From Treponema peruense (GTDB lineage Bacteria > Spirochaetota > Spirochaetia > Treponematales > Treponemataceae): DNA of 64,000 nt. The stretch covers positions 2,418,001 to 2,482,000 of the forward strand of contig NZ_CP064936.1 of NCBI RefSeq assembly GCF_016117655.1. Reading direction: 5' to 3'. Shown here piece after piece: positions 61,766-64,000 of this stretch (positions within the stretch are counted from its first letter, which is position 1; the number at the start of each line of letters is the position of its first letter). The notes beneath the pieces were generated by a model. It worked only from the letters and a program-made list of their open reading frames with translations. It was not told where the DNA came from and ran no database searches. Made by a program: the position numbers and the translations under genes.

Positions 61766-62725
61766 CTAGCGGTCTTCCCTGAAGTAACTCTCACCCAAAG
61801 CTGCAGGAGCACGGCTTCCTTTTTTTGAACCGAGGCCCATACAGACAAGAACAATTATTGTTGCAAAGTAAGGTATCATGTCCAGAAGCTGCGGCGAAAG
61901 TGCAATAACAGAAGTTCCCACAGTAATGCTCTGGAACTTGAAGGTAAGCCCCTTCAATGCACCGAAGGCCCAGGCTGCCGCAATTGCCTTAAGAGGATTC
62001 CACGAACAGAATATTACGAGCGCAATTGAAATCCATCCTGCACCGGCGGTTATATTTTCCTGCCAGCGCGGAACGAACACGAGCGAAAGATATGCACCCG
62101 CAAGTCCGCAGACAAAGCCTCCTGCAAGAACATGAATGTATTTATAAAGAGTAACGTTTATTCCCGAAGCATCTGCTGCAGCCGGATTTTCACCGATGGC
62201 TCTTACGTTAAGTCCCCAGCGCGTGTACTTGTAATAGAAGAAAAGTACAGCTGCAAGAATTACTGAAAAATAAACATACGGGCTCTGGTCAAAAAGCATA
62301 GGTCCAAGAACCGGAATTTCTGAAAGAAGCGGAATCTTTACCGGAGCAAAGGCTTTTGTAATGGAAGACGGAAGAGGCGTGGCTGTAAGTGTTTTACCGA
62401 GGTAACTTGAAATTCCTGTTCCAAAAGTGGCAAGAACAAGTCCCGTAACTACCTGGTTTCCGCGGAGTGTAATTGTAATGAAAGCATAGATGAGAGCACC
62501 GCAGGTTCCGGCTAAGCCTGCATACAAAACTGCCAGCTGAGGACTGCCGGTAAGAATACCCGCATAGTAACCGAGTGAAGCGCCCATAAGCATCATTCCT
62601 TCTGTACCAAGATTGGTATTTCCTGCCTTTTCAAAAAGAATTCCGCCGAGGATTCCAAGAAGAATATGTGTGCCGGTCTGAACAGCAACCTGAAGAAAAA
62701 GTCCCAGTGATATAAGAAAAGCCAT
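61766..62725 (-). CDS. ABC transporter permease, nucleoside/BmpA-type importer (second permease)
   Basis: A 319-residue permease with about eight to nine membrane helices, of the branched-chain/ribose-type (BPD_transp_2) family. FEKAGNTNLGTEGMMLMGA near residue 35 and AIGENPAAADASGINVTLYK near 190 are the marks of the YufQ-like subunit of nucleoside importers. The start is ATG 62725, since GGAGG is 7 nt upstream; an ATG at 62731 touches that site. It overlaps the stop of the preceding permease (TGATG). Confidence 0.85.
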   Translation of the reverse strand: MAFLISLGLFLQVAVQTGTHILLGILGGILFEKAGNTNLGTEGMMLMGASLGYYAGILTGSPQLAVLYAGLAGTCGALIYAFITITLRGNQVVTGLVLATFGTGISSYLGKTLTATPLPSSITKAFAPVKIPLLSEIPVLGPMLFDQSPYVYFSVILAAVLFFYYKYTRWGLNVRAIGENPAAADASGINVTLYKYIHVLAGGFVCGLAGAYLSLVFVPRWQENITAGAGWISIALVIFCSWNPLKAIAAAWAFGALKGLTFKFQSITVGTSVIALSPQLLDMIPYFATIIVLVCMGLGSKKGSRAPAALGESYFREDR

Positions 62726-63801
62726 CAGCATGCCTCCGTGTTTGTGTTTCTTCTGCTGCGGGTAAAGGAAAGTTTGTAGCGTACAAAAAATTCGCTTCCG
62801 AGTACAAAGAAAATTATTACGCCCTGAAGAATCTGTGCCATTGAAGCCGGAATCTGCATTGAACTCTGAAGGAAACTGCCGCCCTGCAAAAGCATACTGA
62901 ACAGGAAGGACACGCCCACCATTACAAGGGGATTAAGTCTGCTGAGCCAGGTTGTAATTACGGCTGTAAATCCGAGTCCGTTTGACATGTTGTCTGTAAG
63001 GGAATTTTCTATTGCGCTGGCCTGCATCATTCCGGCAAGTCCGCAAAGACCGCCTGAAATCAATATTGCAAGAAGCATTGTTTTTTTTACGTTTATTCCG
63101 GCATATCTTGCTGTATTGGTACTTTCGCCGATTACAGAAACTTCATAACCGAATTTTGTACGCAGCAAAAGTATGAAAAGTAAAACTGCCAGAACAAGTG
63201 TTATAATCCAGCCGATGTGGATTCCGCAGACGGAAGGAAGGATTGCATTTGACTCAAAGCGCGCAATTCTTGGAAAGCCGTTGCCGTTGGGGTCGCGCCA
63301 TGGTCCGTACTGAAGGTAACCTACCCATTTCTGTGCGATGTAATTCATCATGAGTGTAACAAGAGTTTCGCTTGTTCCCCATTTTATTTTTAACAAAGCA
63401 GGCACGGTTGCAAAAAGGCCGCCAAAGACAAATCCAAAGACTGCCATAAGAGGAAGAAGTACCGGCGCCGGAAGTTGCGGGAACAGCATAACTGCCCAGG
63501 TAGCACCGAATGCACCCATATAAAACTGGCCTTCGGCGCCTATGTTCCAGAATTTCATCTTAAACGCCATTCCGGTTCCCAAAGATAATACCGTAAGCGG
63601 AATGGCTTTATTCACAGTTTCGCGGAACCGGTATGCACTTCCGAGAGAGCCGTTTATTATTTTTGAGTATACTTCAAACGGATTCAGTTTCATAAGAGCC
63701 ATGATAATCATTGAAGCCGCTATTGCAGAAACAACTGCCGCAGTATTTATAAAGACTTTCTTTTTGAATGACAACGCCTGTCTTGCTGATTTTCTTATCA
63801 T
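62725..63801 (-). CDS. ABC transporter permease, nucleoside/BmpA-type importer (first permease)
   Basis: A 358-residue YufP-like permease. Marks are MKFWNIGAEGQFYMGAFGA near residue 84, KWGTSETLVTLMMNYIA near 140 and VIGESTNTARYAGINVKK near 225. It has about nine membrane helices. It overlaps the ATPase gene by ATGA (63801-63798). Together the three genes make a nucleoside-type importer; the binding lipoprotein (BmpA/Tmp-C-like) would lie beyond the window. Confidence 0.86.
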   Translation of the reverse strand: MIRKSARQALSFKKKVFINTAAVVSAIAASMIIMALMKLNPFEVYSKIINGSLGSAYRFRETVNKAIPLTVLSLGTGMAFKMKFWNIGAEGQFYMGAFGATWAVMLFPQLPAPVLLPLMAVFGFVFGGLFATVPALLKIKWGTSETLVTLMMNYIAQKWVGYLQYGPWRDPNGNGFPRIARFESNAILPSVCGIHIGWIITLVLAVLLFILLLRTKFGYEVSVIGESTNTARYAGINVKKTMLLAILISGGLCGLAGMMQASAIENSLTDNMSNGLGFTAVITTWLSRLNPLVMVGVSFLFSMLLQGGSFLQSSMQIPASMAQILQGVIIFFVLGSEFFVRYKLSFTRSRRNTNTEAC

Positions 63802-64000
63802 TTTGCGCCCCCGTTCATATCTTTTCCCATCATCATAAGTCCTATGGTTTCTTTTGTAGTAGTTTTGGGATCGACTGTTCCCATGTTTTTTCCGTCATGC
63901 AGAACCATGAGTCTGTCACTTATTGCACAAAGCTGGTCTATGTCTTCGGCGATGAGAAGGATTCCTACACCCTTTTTCTTCTGTGCATTGAGCATGGAAA
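63798..64000 (-). CDS. ABC transporter ATP-binding protein, 3' end only
   Basis: The last 67 or so residues of an ATPase that begins outside the window. GILLIAEDIDQLCAISDRLMVLHDGK is the end of a sugar/nucleoside-type ATPase domain (the segment after the H-loop region), as in YufO/RbsA second domains. The start is not visible; a Met inside the fragment is not the true start. Confidence 0.8.
   Translation of the reverse strand, partial: SMLNAQKKKGVGILLIAEDIDQLCAISDRLMVLHDGKNMGTVDPKTTTKETIGLMMMGKDMNGGAK

Overview
The window looks like chromosomal DNA of a free-living or host-associated Treponema (spirochaete). Evidence: a TmpA/TmpB-like lipoprotein pair, an order cNMP-binding protein - murB - cysS - ECF sigma factor that I recall from Treponema pallidum, a stand-alone HPr/HprK pair, an archaeal-type UMP kinase, many exported proteins and lipoproteins, and an rRNA operon with a tRNA-Ile(GAT) spacer. 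Glutamate dehydrogenase, an araB/araD-type sugar module, LexA and a copper ATPase indicate a metabolically broader species than T. pallidum. The species cannot be named from sequence reading alone. I see no prophage, insertion sequence, CRISPR array or conjugative module; this is mostly core genome with a few accessory patches.

Layout. 1-6.2 kb: rsmE (cut by the window edge) and an S41 protease on the minus strand, divergent from a MinD-like ATPase, lgt, a HAD phosphatase and a stand-alone AICAR transformylase. 6.3-11.9 kb (minus): a TPR protein and a PilZ protein, a DUF192 lipoprotein, an exported protein, a cNMP-binding protein and murB. 11.9-19.9 kb (plus): cysS, an ECF sigma/anti-sigma pair with a TIG-transglutaminase protein, pyrH, a glucosaminidase-like lipoprotein, a strongly structured intergenic region and an acyl-CoA ligase. 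20-29.8 kb: gdhA (minus), an acyltransferase and bacteriohemerythrin (plus), then mnmE, a DUF4015 protein and an M16 peptidase (minus). 29.8-34 kb: dispersed repeats, a STAS/zinc-ribbon protein and two unknown membrane proteins. 34-42 kb: murA with Asp in place of the catalytic Cys, pepT, a TrmJ-like methylase, an SDR enzyme, a PLP decarboxylase and copA fused to a CopZ domain. 42.2-45.5 kb: a decayed gene, araD and a FGGY kinase. 45.6-50.8 kb: rrn operon (minus). 50.9-64 kb: pgsA, a cytidylate-kinase-like protein, a NUDIX hydrolase, tmpB/tmpA-like genes, a PC4-like protein, hprK-ptsH-lexA-holA, a methyltransferase, a cysteine hydrolase, groEL and a nucleoside-type ABC importer that runs off the right edge.

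Two themes stand out. First, at least ten genes have a -10 hexamer ending only 6-8 nt before the start codon, with no Shine-Dalgarno sequence and often a -35 at exactly 17 bp; this predicts leaderless mRNAs. Neighbouring genes have ordinary Shine-Dalgarno leaders, so the window seems to use two translation-start modes. Second, intergenic spaces carry structured repeat sequence: a 126-bp fold-back element in two copies, a second ~70-bp module in two copies, and a recurring TCTAAAAATTGCA hairpin motif. Other notable points are an internal Shine-Dalgarno and ATG that could yield free CopZ from the copA fusion, and LexA placed in the HprK/HPr operon.
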